This document shows positions 45,209 to 59,200 of a DNA stretch of 64,000 nt, one piece after another (positions within the stretch are counted from its first letter, which is position 1; each line of letters begins with the position of its first letter). The position numbers were made by a program, and so were the translations under genes. The stretch spans positions 7,316,001 through 7,380,000 of the forward strand of contig NC_058153.1 of assembly GCF_011075055.1 (NCBI RefSeq), given 5' to 3'. The notes beneath the pieces are model-generated. The model made no database searches, was not told the DNA's origin, and was given only the letters and a program-made list of their open reading frames with translations. Source of the stretch: Mangifera indica. Its lineage: Eukaryota > Streptophyta > Magnoliopsida > Sapindales > Anacardiaceae.

Positions 45209-48200
45209 GTCACTGTCACCTATAATAGAAAAATGGATGTCTTCTTATAGTCTCTTTTATAAAGGCCTCATTGTTTCTTCTCTATCATGAAGCTCTAATA
45301 GAAGTTTCTCACTCATTAATCATAGGGTTGACACTGAAAAAATAACTTGGTTAAACTCTAAAAAGTTAGAGGTAGATCTTCCACATAAAAAACTTGATTG
45401 TAATCTTCTAAACATATAAAACAAGTTTCTAATTAAAGGATAAGATATACTCAATGCCTAAGCATTGGTGTTATAACTAGATTTGACATATAAGGCAACA
45501 TTAGTTACTAGACTTTAATTCAAACAAGACTGACCACTTGAATACCCGTTATTTCTCTTTGAGAAAGGTGGTTCCCTAAAATATCTTCTAGGCACATAGA
45601 GCATAACTTGCATAAATGAAGTATCCATCACTTAGCATGTAAAGCATATTTAACTCTTAAAATTTATTTTAAATAACTCTACACCTAAGTGCGCAAGGCA
45701 CTTGAGTTTGATGGTTAAGAAATAATCGACATCTAGTCAGTATTGTCTTTTGTCATGCTAAAGGTATAACTCATTATGAGAGGTTAAAAATTGACATTTA
45801 ATGTACAAAAAAAAAACATTTTTCATCATAGTGGTGTTGACTTCTGGCATTCTAAATTTGATTTTCACCTAGGGGGTTGTATCCTTTTATGCAACAATAG
45901 GGTGTATACTAACTCCAAGGATTATCTAACCTATATGTGTAGGTAGGGCTCATGCAAAGCAAGAGAGGTGTAAACTTGTGATGTCTAGTATTAACCCATG
46001 CAAACAACATGCCAACCATCACGTATAGAACATCTCAAAGGGATTATACTAATCAAGTTTGTACTACCTTGCACTATCAAGTTAACTTATAGTACCCATC
46101 ACTGCCATGAAAACTAGGAACTCATGTCAAGGAAATGGATATTAAAAAAATGCGTAAAGTTCTAATCTATTCTAGAAGTCATAATAGTAACTAAGCCTTG
46201 TCATAATCTAGATGACTATAAGTTTTTATTAACCTTTGTCGTTACCCTAACAACTCCATGTATAACAATAACCAACAAGAAAGTTTTTATCTCAAAGAAG
46301 TCAAACATATACGTTGCAATGACATCTTTAACTAATCAAAGAGCTTTATGATCTCCCCAAACTTTTTGTACAACCTTAAATCGTTATGAACTATCAAGTC
46401 CTACTAATGCGAACCTTACAAATGAAACTCCTTGGCTTTGGTTCCCATCACCTACATTTAAAACTACTTATATTTATTGTTTATGTCTACTAATTGCAAA
46501 AAGGTATATGTTAAGATCTTTTTTACAGGTGTGACAACAATAAATAAAGTTACAATAAAAGTTTTTAAAATACAATTTTATTAATTATATCACAATACAA
46601 ATTATAAGATAGAACACACTCATGTAGGAGTAGAAAAATGACTACAAGTATACACACTCATCCCTCTATTACAACTAAAGACAAGTAACAAGCTTTCTCA
46701 TCAAATTCTAGAACATATACCTTAATATCTCTCAATTTGAGACTTGGTACAAAGGATTGCTATTTGGTTATCAACCTTGCTTCTTCCTAACAAACCACTT
46801 CAATATGTTATTGGCTCTCTATTGCAACATTTTTCACATAGTTCTTTCTCATAAAAGTAGCCCCTTGATCTAATAACCAAATTTGAGAAAGGAACAAATC
46901 AAGAATCTTGGCCTTGATCTCCTTTCCACTTGTTGTAACTAGGAGCAATCTATCTTTGGGCTCTTCATCTTCCTTTAAAAAGCATAGGAGGCATGATTCT
47001 CATACTGCCATTACAAACTTGAGGCATCATTTCTCTCCAAAAGTCTTTCTTATTTGTCCAAATTGGATTACAACCAACAATAATCCTAATTGTACTTACA
47101 TGGGCTTTTCTTTGTGTTTGTAAAATTTAACCACAAAGTAGAAAACTTTACCTTATTATTTTACTCCATAAAAGTTAACTTCATTGTAGTAGACAATCCT
47201 ACTCCTTGGTTGACTTAGTACTCGTTTTCTCTCTTCTTGGAAAGGTCATATCCCTCACTAATAGTAAAAGAAGACATGCAAGAAAGTTACAAATATGAAC
47301 AAGTCAGTCAAAACTCTTAAAATGCAACCATAAAAACAATCCGTATGGTACAACCATTTACCTCAACATGATAATCACCAAAGATATTAGGCTTCACATA
47401 TGCATCAAGATCTCAAGTAGCCTTCTAAAGTCTCTTTTGAGTGACCTTACTCGTTTTATTCTACCCATGATGCAAGGATCATGACTAGCTCTAACCTATG
47501 GTTCTTTTACAAAAACTTAAGAAAGGGAAGAAAATGAACATGAACACGTGACTAGCTTATCATATAGTAAGCCTATGCAAGATCACTCACTACATCCATA
47601 CTAGGAAAGAAATTATGATATATGATGCCTCTATGCCCTCATGTAGAGCACATAATCCCATTTGTTATCCCAATAAGGAAACATATGTTTCTTATCAATT
47701 ATCATAAAAAATCAGTAAAATTTTTATCTGCAACATTATCTTCCTTCAAAGAAAAGTCAAACTTTGAACCCTTTTTTCCCATGGATAAACACACCACATG
47801 CAGTGTTAGATTCTCACTTGAACAAATAATTAAACAATGTTAATTAATTTTCCAACAATGAAAGACTCTAAAAGTTGAATAACCTACCGCCTTGCAAACC
47901 AGTGTAAAGAATTCTCCAATCAACTAACAAAAAGAAAGCTCTCTATCAAAAGATTCAAAAACACTCAAGATATAGGAAATTAGTATTAGTCAATCTCTTT
48001 TATATAGCCAAAATTAGAGGTAAAGTAAAGACAAAACATAGTCGTTCAATTTCAATGCAACCACAAGACATGTCTCAACCATCACATGACGCAAACAAGG
48101 CACATCCTTGTATCCTTGCTAGGATATGTTGTATTGTAACATCGATCAATAACACAATATGACATAGATTTTTTGGCCATCAAACCAAACCACATTAAAA

Positions 48201-48620
48201 TTCCTTGGTGTTCTTATATTTTTTGCATTTAATTCATCTTATGTTGCAGTGGATATTAGGATTTATTATCAGATTCTCAATGTCACTATCAAAGCTTATC
48301 TTTCACAGTACTCCAAATTGTGTACATCTTTTGATGAATATAAATTGCATCAACATTGTTCACTGATTTTAGGATTTATAATTAATTATTTTGAAGTCTT
48401 TTTATTCTATATTTTAAGAGTCATATGGCATCAAATAAAAAATTGCAAGTTTATAATTTTAATTGAATTTTATTTTCAACCTTTTTTCAATATGTAAAAC
48501 TTAAATATTTGATTGAATTTTTTAAAAAAAAATTTCTTGGTATCAAAATAAAAAAAATGAAAGAAACTTTTAGTTCCAAATATTTTTAATTTATTTTGTT
48601 TGTATTTAGTCATGTATAAT
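45209..48620. other. Unassigned AT-rich sequence
   Basis: About 3.4 kb with only short frames and no domain I can name. The stretch 46550-46740, read on the minus strand, has features of a retroelement 3' end (a polyadenylation-rich AT segment). This is weak. Confidence 0.35.
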
Positions 48621-50789
48621 CCCATGTAAAGGTGTCAAGGGGCTCGGGCTAACCCAAGGCTAGATAAGCCCTGAATCTTTTGCACGACTCATAGGTTGTT
48701 CAAGTCATGCCTAGACTTGGAAATCATATTTGCAAGCTGTGAAAAAATTTTTAAAAAAAATTGAAATTTTAAAAGGGTGTTGAATGGCTAGGTGCCATTT
48801 TGCACCCTTTCTAGTTAAATTTTTATTATTTTTATTTCTTCTTTCTTTTTCTCTATATGAACTTTCCCTCCTCTCCATAATATAATTTCCTATTCTCTAT
48901 CTCTCTGCACTTTCTTCAATCTCTCAATTTCAAACTCTCTAAAACAATTTTTAATTTTGTCTAGCAACTTAGTTTTTATTTGTTTTATAATTTTATCAAA
49001 TTTTTTTCTTTTTGAATACTTTTATAATGAAGAAACTTAATATGTTTTAAAAGAAAAAGGTATTCAAACAATTGGGACAAATTCATTTCTATAAGTTCAA
49101 ATGAGAATGAATGAGTTCAATGTAAATATTGTAATAAAAACCTCATAGGAACAAGTAAGAATAAAATTACTATAAAGATTTGTGTCCTTCGACAATGGAA
49201 TTGATAAAAAAAAAAATTAAACATGCATCACCACAAATCCTACTTTGGATCACCCTCATAGGTTAATTAATTTACAACATGTTAAATAACACATATATGA
49301 CATTTATTTGTTAAACCTACCTAGACAACTCCTTCATCTTTCGTTGATGGCGAGAGGTTGTGAAGTCATGCTCAAAACTAAGTACAGATATGTTCCTTAG
49401 TATCCAAACAAAGCAATAACTCGAATGGAGGTCGAAACTGTGTTCGGGGCTCACTAGAACCTGAGGACAATTTGTAGTTTGAGAGAGAAAGATGAAAAGC
49501 TTTATGTGCAGCTAGGGTTTGTATATGTAAATTGAATGCGTGAGAAAAGCAAGAGAAAAAAAAAAATACATTTATAGTATACCCACAAGCCTTCTCGATC
49601 TTAATACAAAGATGGGCGGTCTTCTTCATATACACCCAACCTAGGTGCAAGGACAGAGTGTAATTAGGCTTGTAAGCTTGGTCTAAGTGCAAGGACCATG
49701 TGTACTTGCTAGGTACACCTAGTCCATGCATAAAGATCGGGTATACCTCTTATATACATCTTATCCATGCAACAAGACCAGGTGTTCCACTATACATATT
49801 TGTTTTTTGCTCCAATTCACGCCTAGACATGATTTTAGTCATGCTTGAGAAAACTTGTCATGTCTAGTTCATGATGCTTAGATCGAACAATCTTTCATGA
49901 TTTCATATCCCATGATTTTAGGCATCAGCCAAAATCATAGGCTCCATAAACGTAAATTAAATATTTATTCAATCTCATGCAATCAAGTTGACTAAGATTG
50001 GGTTTATCCAATTGGATAAATCCAATCCCACATTTTCTCATATATAACCCAACTACCAAGATTATTTTGCTTAGGTCCCTAAGTACCCTAAAGTGTACCT
50101 TTAGGCCCTAAATTTTTTCCAAGGTTATAAATCCTTTATCGGAAATCTAGTTACAATCCATCTCAGATAATTTTATGTCTATAGAGTTCATCAACTCCTT
50201 TTGTATGTAACCCATAAGTTTCCACTAAGTCGACAATAATTAGATTCATGTTGGACTTTTGACCCAATATCCATCCAGATACAAGTGAACATATAAAAAC
50301 TTGTCATATTTATTATATATATTTTTAATACGAAAATCGGTTCAATTCAAATAACTAATTTCTAAATTTTAACAAACCAAAAACCGAACCAAATATTTGG
50401 TTTTCACAATATTTTAACCTAATAATCAAACTTGTTTTCCAAGCACCCTATTTTTAAATCAGTCTACAGTTCAGATACTAATTCAATTCAATTTTCAGAT
50501 AATTTTGAACCCTTAACTATGATATCTCTATCACTACTACCTGTACTCTTGGTCATGTTAATATCAAAGCTACTAATGTTTTAAGAATAGTCACTTAATG
50601 TGCACATAAGATTCCTATGATCAAGTACTGAACACTAATTCTTTCGTCACAATTTAAGTATTCTTAAGACAATTATCTAACTTATAATACAAAAAAGAAT
50701 AATAAAAAAATGTTATATTTATTAGTTAAAATGTCAAAGATGACATAGATAATAGTTGTGATGATTAGCTTTAGGGCACTACCCCAATA
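48621..50789 (-). repeat. LTR-like sequence, minus orientation
   Basis: The right end, TTAGCTTTAGGGCACTACCC followed by caata, parallels the right end of the solo LTR at 57562-59243 (TTAGCTCTAGGCACTACCC followed by taata). Around 49600-49760 the phrases gtgcaagga and caaggacc recur in a degenerate tandem pattern. The left limit is unknown, and the part before about 49560 may be unrelated. Confidence 0.45.
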
Positions 50790-53700
50790 ATTAGACCTTT
50801 CGTTCATATACATCATTATAAAGATGTTCTCTAACTTGAAAAATCCAAGGAGCAAATAAAATAAAAGCAGGAAGTGACATTATCCTTTTTCGCTTTATCT
50901 ACTACTTCACTTAGATTTCTCAAATCAGAACATCTTTGCAATAATGTATAAGAATGAGAAGTTTAATTCTACTTTTATTTCTTCCTATAAAGTGTTTCTT
51001 ACAGTGTTTACACTACACTCATTCCTTCCCATTTGATCCTACAAAAATGAATTCGTCTCAATCTTTTGAACTTCTTTTTCATTTAAAATATATTAAGTTT
51101 ATTCATTATTAAAATATTCAAAAGGGAAAAAATAATTAACAAAATTGAAAAAACAAAATAGAAATTAAGTTGATAGACATAATTAAAATTTGATTGAAAG
51201 AGTTTGAGATTAAGAGATTGAATAAAGTTTGGAGTTATAAGAAGTAAGGCTTTTTGAGTAAAATTTTAGAGTTTTTTTTAATTAAAATACGAATAGAAAT
51301 AATAGAAATATACAAATGATTTTTCACCTATAAAAAAATAATAAATATAATTTCAAAGTAAACCCATTGTGTCTGAAGTATTGTCATCGGTTAAATTAAT
51401 TTGAAATAAAATATAAATTAGTAATAAGTAATCATTTATTTAAAAAAAATATTTTATCAATAAAAATTTAGGTCAGTTCATTAAAAACCAATAGAGTGGC
51501 CCATCAAAGGCTTGACACGACGCGACCAACTATAATGTGGATCATGTCATAGGCCTTCATTATCCAGTGGATTAATACAACCTGTATTATGGCGAGTCTT
51601 GTTTTAACACGACTCCAAACCCGATAGGTCGAACCGAGGCTGGCATAACATGGCCCAACCTGGTTTATTGCCATGTCTAATTCTGTGTGGATATTGATAT
51701 TTGAAAGTCATGAAAAATACAAATAATAAATTGCAACCAACATGACGTATTGTAAAAACGCATGTGCGTTGGTTTCAATTATTAGAGAAAAGAATTAAAA
51801 ATACTTTATTGTTAATAAATCCTTATCAGAAAAATTACCCGTCTGCACATGGTTTTCCAATCAGGCAATGGCACAATTCCACGTTGAAGTGATTCCATTT
51901 TCATTATAAGAAAATTAAGCCTTAATTTAATTTTAATGACTTCACTAGCAATAATTGATTTGGATTTATAAGACAGGCTGGCCAAATTTCTTTTGATTAA
52001 TTAATTTATTTTTAAGGGCTTGATTTTGATATAAGTAATAATTTAATATATAAATATTTCCTAAGAGATGTTGTCAATTACAAAGCTAATTCTTTTGTCA
52101 ACAAATTATCAAGATTATAAGTTAAGGTCCGGTCAGAAATATATTAGATTTATTATATATTAAAATATTAAAAAATAAAAAAAAAAGCATTGATGAATTG
52201 ATGAAGAAAATTGAGTTGAACAAGTCAAATTGATATTGATTTAAAGTATATGTTCACAACACCTAAACATAGCCATGGACCCACCCTTGAAGAAACACAT
52301 TTTTAAAAGTTATTATGATTTGTATTTTGTAGTTAATTAAAAAATTATGAAAAATGTTATTTTTGCCTTTTATGAATAACATTTAAAACTATTACTTTAT
52401 GACTAATATTTTAAGTTTGGAAAACATGAAATAGGGGTTTGTGTGCCATTCGCTTTTACATTTGTTTTTAAATTAAATATTCTAAATGTAAAAATTTTAC
52501 AAATAATTTTAAATAGAAAAAAAATATATAATAAATAAATTATTTATTTATTTATTTACAACTTAAAGAATACACATGAAAACTATAACACTTCCAAAGT
52601 ATCATTTATTTATTTATTTATTGTTTTGAATATTCTAAAATGGATTTAATGTTATCAAGTTTGTCACCAACTTTTGCTTCAAACATTTAGGCATTTTCAA
52701 ATTCAGTAGGATCTAATTATTGAAAATATTTATAAAATAAACCACGCTATAAATATGGGACATGGATTGGTTAGTTATCAAAAGACAAAACATTATGTAA
52801 GTCAAAATCCTTGTCTTAAAAAAGGATGGCGTTTCTTGTTTTCACAATTCATCAATGCCAGCTAATATGTTCACACCAGCATTTCTTCTTTTCGCAATTA
52901 ATCAATGTCAAAGTCAAATTTTTCATATATTCATTATTTAACATATTTATATCTTTATATATATATATATATAGTTTTAATTTTAATATATAAATGAATA
53001 TTTATAGAATATATTATTACAATAAGTTAGTTTGTAGGTTTATATGCATATAGAATAATAAAAAAAATAGATTTTATTTTCAAGGGTTAAAAGATTTAAT
53101 GTAAGAAAAAGAGTTGCTGAATAAACGTGAAACAGCTTTCTGTACTCCGCGGGGCTACAGTCCCATCCCCCGGGGAAAGGAAAGGGTAATTTTGTTATTA
53201 CATAACATTTACTTTTTATGCTCTAGAATTTTATGCGCTTAATTAACATCTCGCTTGACTCGGTCGTCCAGGCAGGCGAGCCTGTTGGAGTTGAAGTTTT
53301 TGTAGAGTCAAATCAGCCTAAAATCACGAGCTCAACAGTATGTGTAATAAGACAGACGACAGGAATTAATGGATGAGAGGAGACGGAATATCCTGTGGCT
53401 TTCTGAGTCCGCCAATAACGATCCCTCTTCATTTTTGTCATGGCCATGTTGACTTGCAATCTACATGCTTGTGATGGAGTGTCGTTTTGGTCTAGTAAAA
53501 TTTGGACAAAGTCATTATAGTTCCTATCAAATTAATGGCGTTAGAGAATCAAGGACAATGTCAATTCTTTAAAACTGAAATATCTTTTACGTTAGAGAAT
53601 AAATATTTATAGATTAATAAAAATTAGGATTTCAAAGTTAGTATAATAAGATTACAATGAAAATATGTAAATAAAATGAATGAAGTTAATAAAATTTTCA

Positions 53701-54997
53701 AAATTTTATTTTTATTTAATTTAATTTTATATATTTATAAATTAAATTTTTAATTTCATTTTTTTATTTTTAAAAAAAATATATAAAATGAAACTATACA
53801 CTTTTACTATTTCAATTTCTCTTAAGTGACACTTTGTCAACCTCAAGATGGAAACATCATTAACTCTCTCTTGAATTTTAAGCTTAAAAACTTTTTACCA
53901 ACCAAACTTTGAGAAACAACATTTTCATCCTTTAGCTTAAAAAATCAATTTTTCCATCTATTGTTAAATTTATTAATAAAATTTACTGATTTTTAATAAA
54001 AATAAAATAAAACAAAATCTTTGTCGTTACTAAAGCTGAATTACAATATGAGACCAAAATTTATAAAGATATTTATCCACCCCTAGTTAGTAATATAAAA
54101 ATAAGGAAATTTGAGGAATTTAATTAAAATATTATCTAATTTAAACGTAAAAAAAACATTTCTATTTATTTTTTAATTTTTAATTAGTTAATTAATCATT
54201 GCACAAACCATAAGCAGCTTTATAGTAAATGAACAAGAATCGAAATTATCAAAGTAGATAAATAAGCAAGGAAACATGTCCTTCATTTTTAAGTCATTTG
54301 TTGCAATTTACAATTCAATTTTTGGAAGCTGGAATTCATGCCAACAGCTTCATCTTCCCTTTGCTCCTCCTAATCAACTCTTAACGCCTAATCAACTTGC
54401 TTAATTCCCATGTCCTCCCACTAGAATTTCAACCCGACTCCTTCGTTCAAACGGCTCTTATTAATGAAAGTAAGAGAAACTCATCAAGGATTTGCTTTCA
54501 AAGCTAAATTTGAGTCTCTTTCTGCTCCCACTTGTTCTTTGATTTAAGGAAATGTGAATCGGAATGATATCCGTAATTCCCTCAGCGTTGGGGTTTTATC
54601 ACAAGTCACACTAAATGCCACTCAATTTGAGAATTCAAAGAAAACTATGTTTACTCAACTTAAAAAAAGATTGTATGGAGAGGAGGAGAGAAGGGATAAG
54701 AAGGCCATTTGGGCATTGATAAGGAAAAGAAAAAAGAGATAAATAGATAAAGTAGTCAAAATAAAAAATATAATTTGTTTGTATTATAAAGAAAGTAAGT
54801 GATATTAAGTTTATTTTATATTGTACAAAACGATAATAGTATTTTTTGCTATTAAAACTAACATCTGACTTTGAGTAAAAAATAGATTTTTTAAAACTTA
54901 AAAGATAGAAAATTGTTTTTTAATTAGAGTTTGGGTGAGAAATTATAATTTGACCTAAATTTTATGTAAGGAATTAAATTAAATATCCAAAAATAAA
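50790..54997. other. Unassigned sequence with simple repeats
   Basis: No supported gene. It contains (TTTA)n runs at about 52537-52557 and 52601-52622, and an (AT)n run near 52957-52972. A region at 51470-51690 ends in gttgggcc-type and gccatgtctaa motifs that resemble hAT-MITE termini. The stretch 53110-53480 is less AT-rich and has unique-looking sequence, including tccgcggggctacag, but no frame. Confidence 0.4.
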
Positions 54998-55550
54998 GTG
55001 CACAAAACAAATTTACCCAATCTTATTAACACTAAACTAATATACCCAATGACATTGTATTGACGAAATTGCCTTTTTGGCTAAAATGAACTGAAACTTG
55101 GAGAACAAAAACACAAGCGCACAAATTACACAAACTAGCCACACTTATTCGCACTTTCGTCTATAGTGATTTTCGCCAATGACTTTTGCTAGTTTTCCAG
55201 TGACCAAAATGGTTACAAAGGTTAGTGAATCAATCTTTATCATATTTTATTCATTTTAGTGTCAAGATTAGGTGATTGGATGTGGTTTGTGTGTGTCTTT
55301 AGGCTAAGGTTTCAAATTGAAACATTTGATGAAATGGCTTAATTAGTTGGTGTTTTGGCTGAAATTTGCCAAGAGTTTTGTATTATAATAAGTATAGATT
55401 TGATTTTTCATGAAACAAGATTCAATAACAAATTTTTGGGGGCATAAATCCTACTACGGAAACTCACAGTTGACCATGTGAATTCATCGTTCACCACACA
55501 AATTCGTGTGATAAGATCTGTAGGAGATGAGGAGGTTTTGGGCATTTTTC
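54998..55550. repeat. Dispersed noncoding repeat, copy 2
   Basis: Matches 32285-32820. It is cut at 55550 by the start of the gypsy LTR; copy 1 continues past the same point (ttttgtacatttttcagacc), which supports 55551 as an insertion boundary. Confidence 0.65.
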
Positions 55551-56271
55551 TGTCACACCCACAAATGCATCTAGGGTTATTTACCTCTTGTTAAATGTTA
55601 ATTATTTTGTGTATATGTGATTTGGGGTTGTACAACCGTTTTTGGCAAGCCACACATCGGTGTGTGTCTTGGCAAAGGCAAAAATGGTCTTTTATACTAA
55701 GTGTATGAAAATTAAACACACACACCTGTATATGTTGCGGCATATGCCTATGTATGGTTAACACATTTGAATTTGGATAACGATCAATTTCATGGTAATT
55801 TAAAAAACTATCATTTTTTAGTAATGAGCTACACGCCCCGTGTGTATGGGGATACATGACCATGTATAACATTATTTCTAGAAAAAAAAAAGAATATGAA
55901 CACATTTGGCTAGAAGATTCTAACATTTTTCTTCCAACAAAATTCAAAGAAAGTAGAGGAAATTGAAAGGATTTTGAAATCTTTAAGGCTAGACGAAGCA
56001 AAAAAAGATCGTTGGGGACCAATTCTTGCCACGAGAAGACATTGCTAGCATTAGAAGAGAGGTAAGTAGGATGACTTTCAACTTGGATTGATTTTGATTA
56101 GTTGTGGTCATGATGTTTTATATGGTTTATGAGTTTATGCTATTAATATGTGTTCATATGATATAAAATGTATTTTTGTGAATGTTTGGTAATGAGAATT
56201 CATATAAGTATATTATGCTACGCTAATGATTTGTTCATGATTATTATTTTGATTGAGGGATTGTAATGTGT
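55551..56271 (+). repeat. Truncated LTR of Ty3/gypsy element
   Basis: Begins TGTCACACCC, close to the common gypsy start TGTAACACCC. It matches 59765-60505 across its length and then stops abruptly. The following sequence is RNase H, so the rest of the LTR, PBS, gag, protease and RT are deleted. Confidence 0.85.
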
Positions 56272-59200
56272 CTACTGACAACTCAAGGATTACAAGACTT
56301 GATACCCTACTCATGATTTGGAATTGGTTGCAATGGCGTTTACTTTGAAAATCTTATGGCATTAATTGTACGAAGTGAAGTGTAATGTTTCTACGAATCA
56401 TAAGAGTTTGAAATATTTTTTCACCTAAAGAAAGTTAAATATGAGATAGAGAAGGTGTTTGGAGTGGGTAAAATATTATGATTATGATATCAGGTACCAT
56501 TCAAGAAAAAGCTAGTGTTGTAGCAAATGTCTTTAGTAGAAAGGTAATATTGTCTAAGATTACTACCTGCCAAGAGCTATAGTAGTAATTGGTGATAAAG
56601 CAACTAGAGTTAGTTAATTGATTATGTTTGGATTACAAATTTGGTCTTCCTTTTTAGATAAGATCCATGTGGCTCAGTTGACTAATAAGTAATGCATATA
56701 GATGATGAGGCAAAAAGTTATTGAGGATTTTGAGACAAAGTTTAGTATGATTGACAATGTATCAAGGTTTTGTGACTAGATTTGTGTACCTTTTGTTAAA
56801 GGATTTGAAAAGTAAGATTTTTGCAAAAGCTTATAATTCTTTTTACACCGCCCATATTAGGAATGTAAAGATGTATTAAAATATGAGGAGGTTGTTTTAG
56901 TGGTCTAACATAAAAAAGGATATAGTTAATTTTATTGGCAAATGTTTGATGTGTCAATATGTTAAGGGTAAACATCAAAGACTAAACATCAAAGACTATT
57001 TGGATTATTGTAGCTTTTGAGTATTCCTAAGTGGAAATAGGAGCACATCTCTATGGACTTTGTGGTTAGATTACCAAAGGTCAAAGATGGATTTAATGTT
57101 TTGTGGGTTGTTGTGGATCGTTTGACCAAGTTTATGCATTTCATCTTGGTTAAGCATAATACCAATACTGATCAATTAGGTTAAGTATTATGTTAGAGAG
57201 ATTAAAAAACTATTGTGTGCCTAAGACAATTGTGTCAGACAAAGACACGAGATTTATCTGAGCATTTTGGTAGAGTTTGTAAAGGTCTATAAGTATAAGA
57301 TTGGTATTCAGTATCACTTATCATCCTCAGATTGATAAGTAGACTAAATGGGTAAATTAAGTGATTGAGCACAAATTAAAGGTATGTTTTATGGATTGAG
57401 AAATGAGTTGGATTAAGTGTTGTTGTTGATAAAGTTTTCTTATAAAAATAGTTAATAGATTACTGTCCAAATGGTTCCTTATGAGGCACTTTCTGAGAGA
57501 AAGTGTAGATCACCTTTTCATTGGGATAAGATAGACAGAAAGATACTCTAGCACAAGCTTTTAATTGGTTTTAAGGCGCTGTTAATTGGTTTTAACAGGT
57601 TTAAATCCACATAAGCACAAATAAGAGGCAATCTAGAATAAAGACTGGTAGAGTTTCTGTTAACTGGATCTTGGAAATTAGATCATAACAATAAAAGCTT
57701 GTGTCAATAAGATTCTAGGCGTAAAAATGTATGTTAAGGATGTATGTGTTTAGGATTGTTATGTAAAAAAATTTGACTAAAACTAAACATTTTTATTTAT
57801 AAGGTATGCATAAATCTTAAGTTACTTAGGACTCTAACTACTTAGGTGATAAAGTATCCAAAAGTTCTTATTAAATTTAGACTTTTAATTTATTGAAAGT
57901 TTTAATGCATAAGAATTCTAATTAAATTAAGATTCCAAATCAACCTAAACTTTCTATCAATCAAGGACTTTAAACACATTGAAAGTTTTAATACTTACAA
58001 CTTAGCCTAAACTTTTTATCAATAAAGACTTTGAAGATCCTTGTTTAGCTAAAACACTTTAGCCATGAGTTAACTTAGCAAGCTGACTTATATCTATCAT
58101 TTGGCCTTGCTTGGTTGGACTTCTAAATAGGTCCAATTCAAACAATGTAATGCATTTGCATGATGCCATATGGCACTACACACACCAAATGATTCTAGTC
58201 AAAACACATCCATACATTTCTCTCTTTCCACGACCTCAAGATTTTCATTAAACAATTATTGCCTCTTGGTTCATATTAATCTTTTAATATGTGTAACCTA
58301 TAAGGTCTTTATTGAAACGATAGTATCTAAATTCGAGTTGAATTTAAAAATAGATCAAGATTAGTCTCTGGCAAAATGTCATAGCCATTTGGACAATAGA
58401 GTGTCAGCGAACATCTTTGTAAGTTTTTACAATATTACAGTTACGTGCAATTCAATCTTTTTATCAACCTATATCTTTTAAGGTTGAGACATAGAAATGT
58501 GTTTATCTCAATAGTTCCTCGATATAAGCTAATACATATTAATAACTTACACAGATTAGACTGTAACCTCATCTTACTATGGTCACAGATTCAAGTAGTC
58601 ATGAATGTTTTTTAGTATTCACATATAAGATATCTTTTCATATATTCAAGAGTAACAAATCCTTTATTGATTAACCATAGCCTTCATGTATCTCACTACC
58701 TTTATGATACCCTTATTACGACTATACGTTAGATAGTGTCAAACTATACCGATCCTTATACTAGATGGTCTGACAACCTTAAGTCAAAAAATCGCATGCA
58801 CTCATAGTGTTCAAAAGATTTGTTCCATATACATTGGAAAAACTATCTATATAGATATCCTCTAGTGAGGTCAGTGTAATGAATACATCTGCAATATGTA
58901 CTCGTGTGTTACACCAAGCCATTAACAAATAGCTTTGACACATGAGAAGTGTTACCAATTTTCGGTGGGGTTGCTCAATACTATGATAATTTTATCATTA
59001 TTATATGTGCCCTTGGTCATTGCAATGCCAAGATTATGGATATTTCTAAAATAACCACTTAATGTCTATTAGATCAATTATTTGATCCCTTGTCATAGTT
59101 CTACCATTCTAAAGACATTTTATTTGCATAATCATATAATAAGCAAATATATAAACTGAATAATTATAGGTCTTTTTTTTAATGAATGAGATAAATTACA

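Noticed and set aside
49378..49731. 117-codon minus-strand frame
   Set aside because: Located in LTR-like sequence; the apparent peptide repeats come from degenerate noncoding direct repeats.
48625..51690. One large hAT-like element bounded by gtgtcaaggggctcggg and gttgggcc...gccatgtctaa motifs
   Set aside because: The ends are suggestive but do not pair well, no target duplication was found, and LTR-like sequence lies between them.
55591..56022. 143-codon minus-strand frame
   Set aside because: It lies entirely within the truncated gypsy LTR and has no domain.
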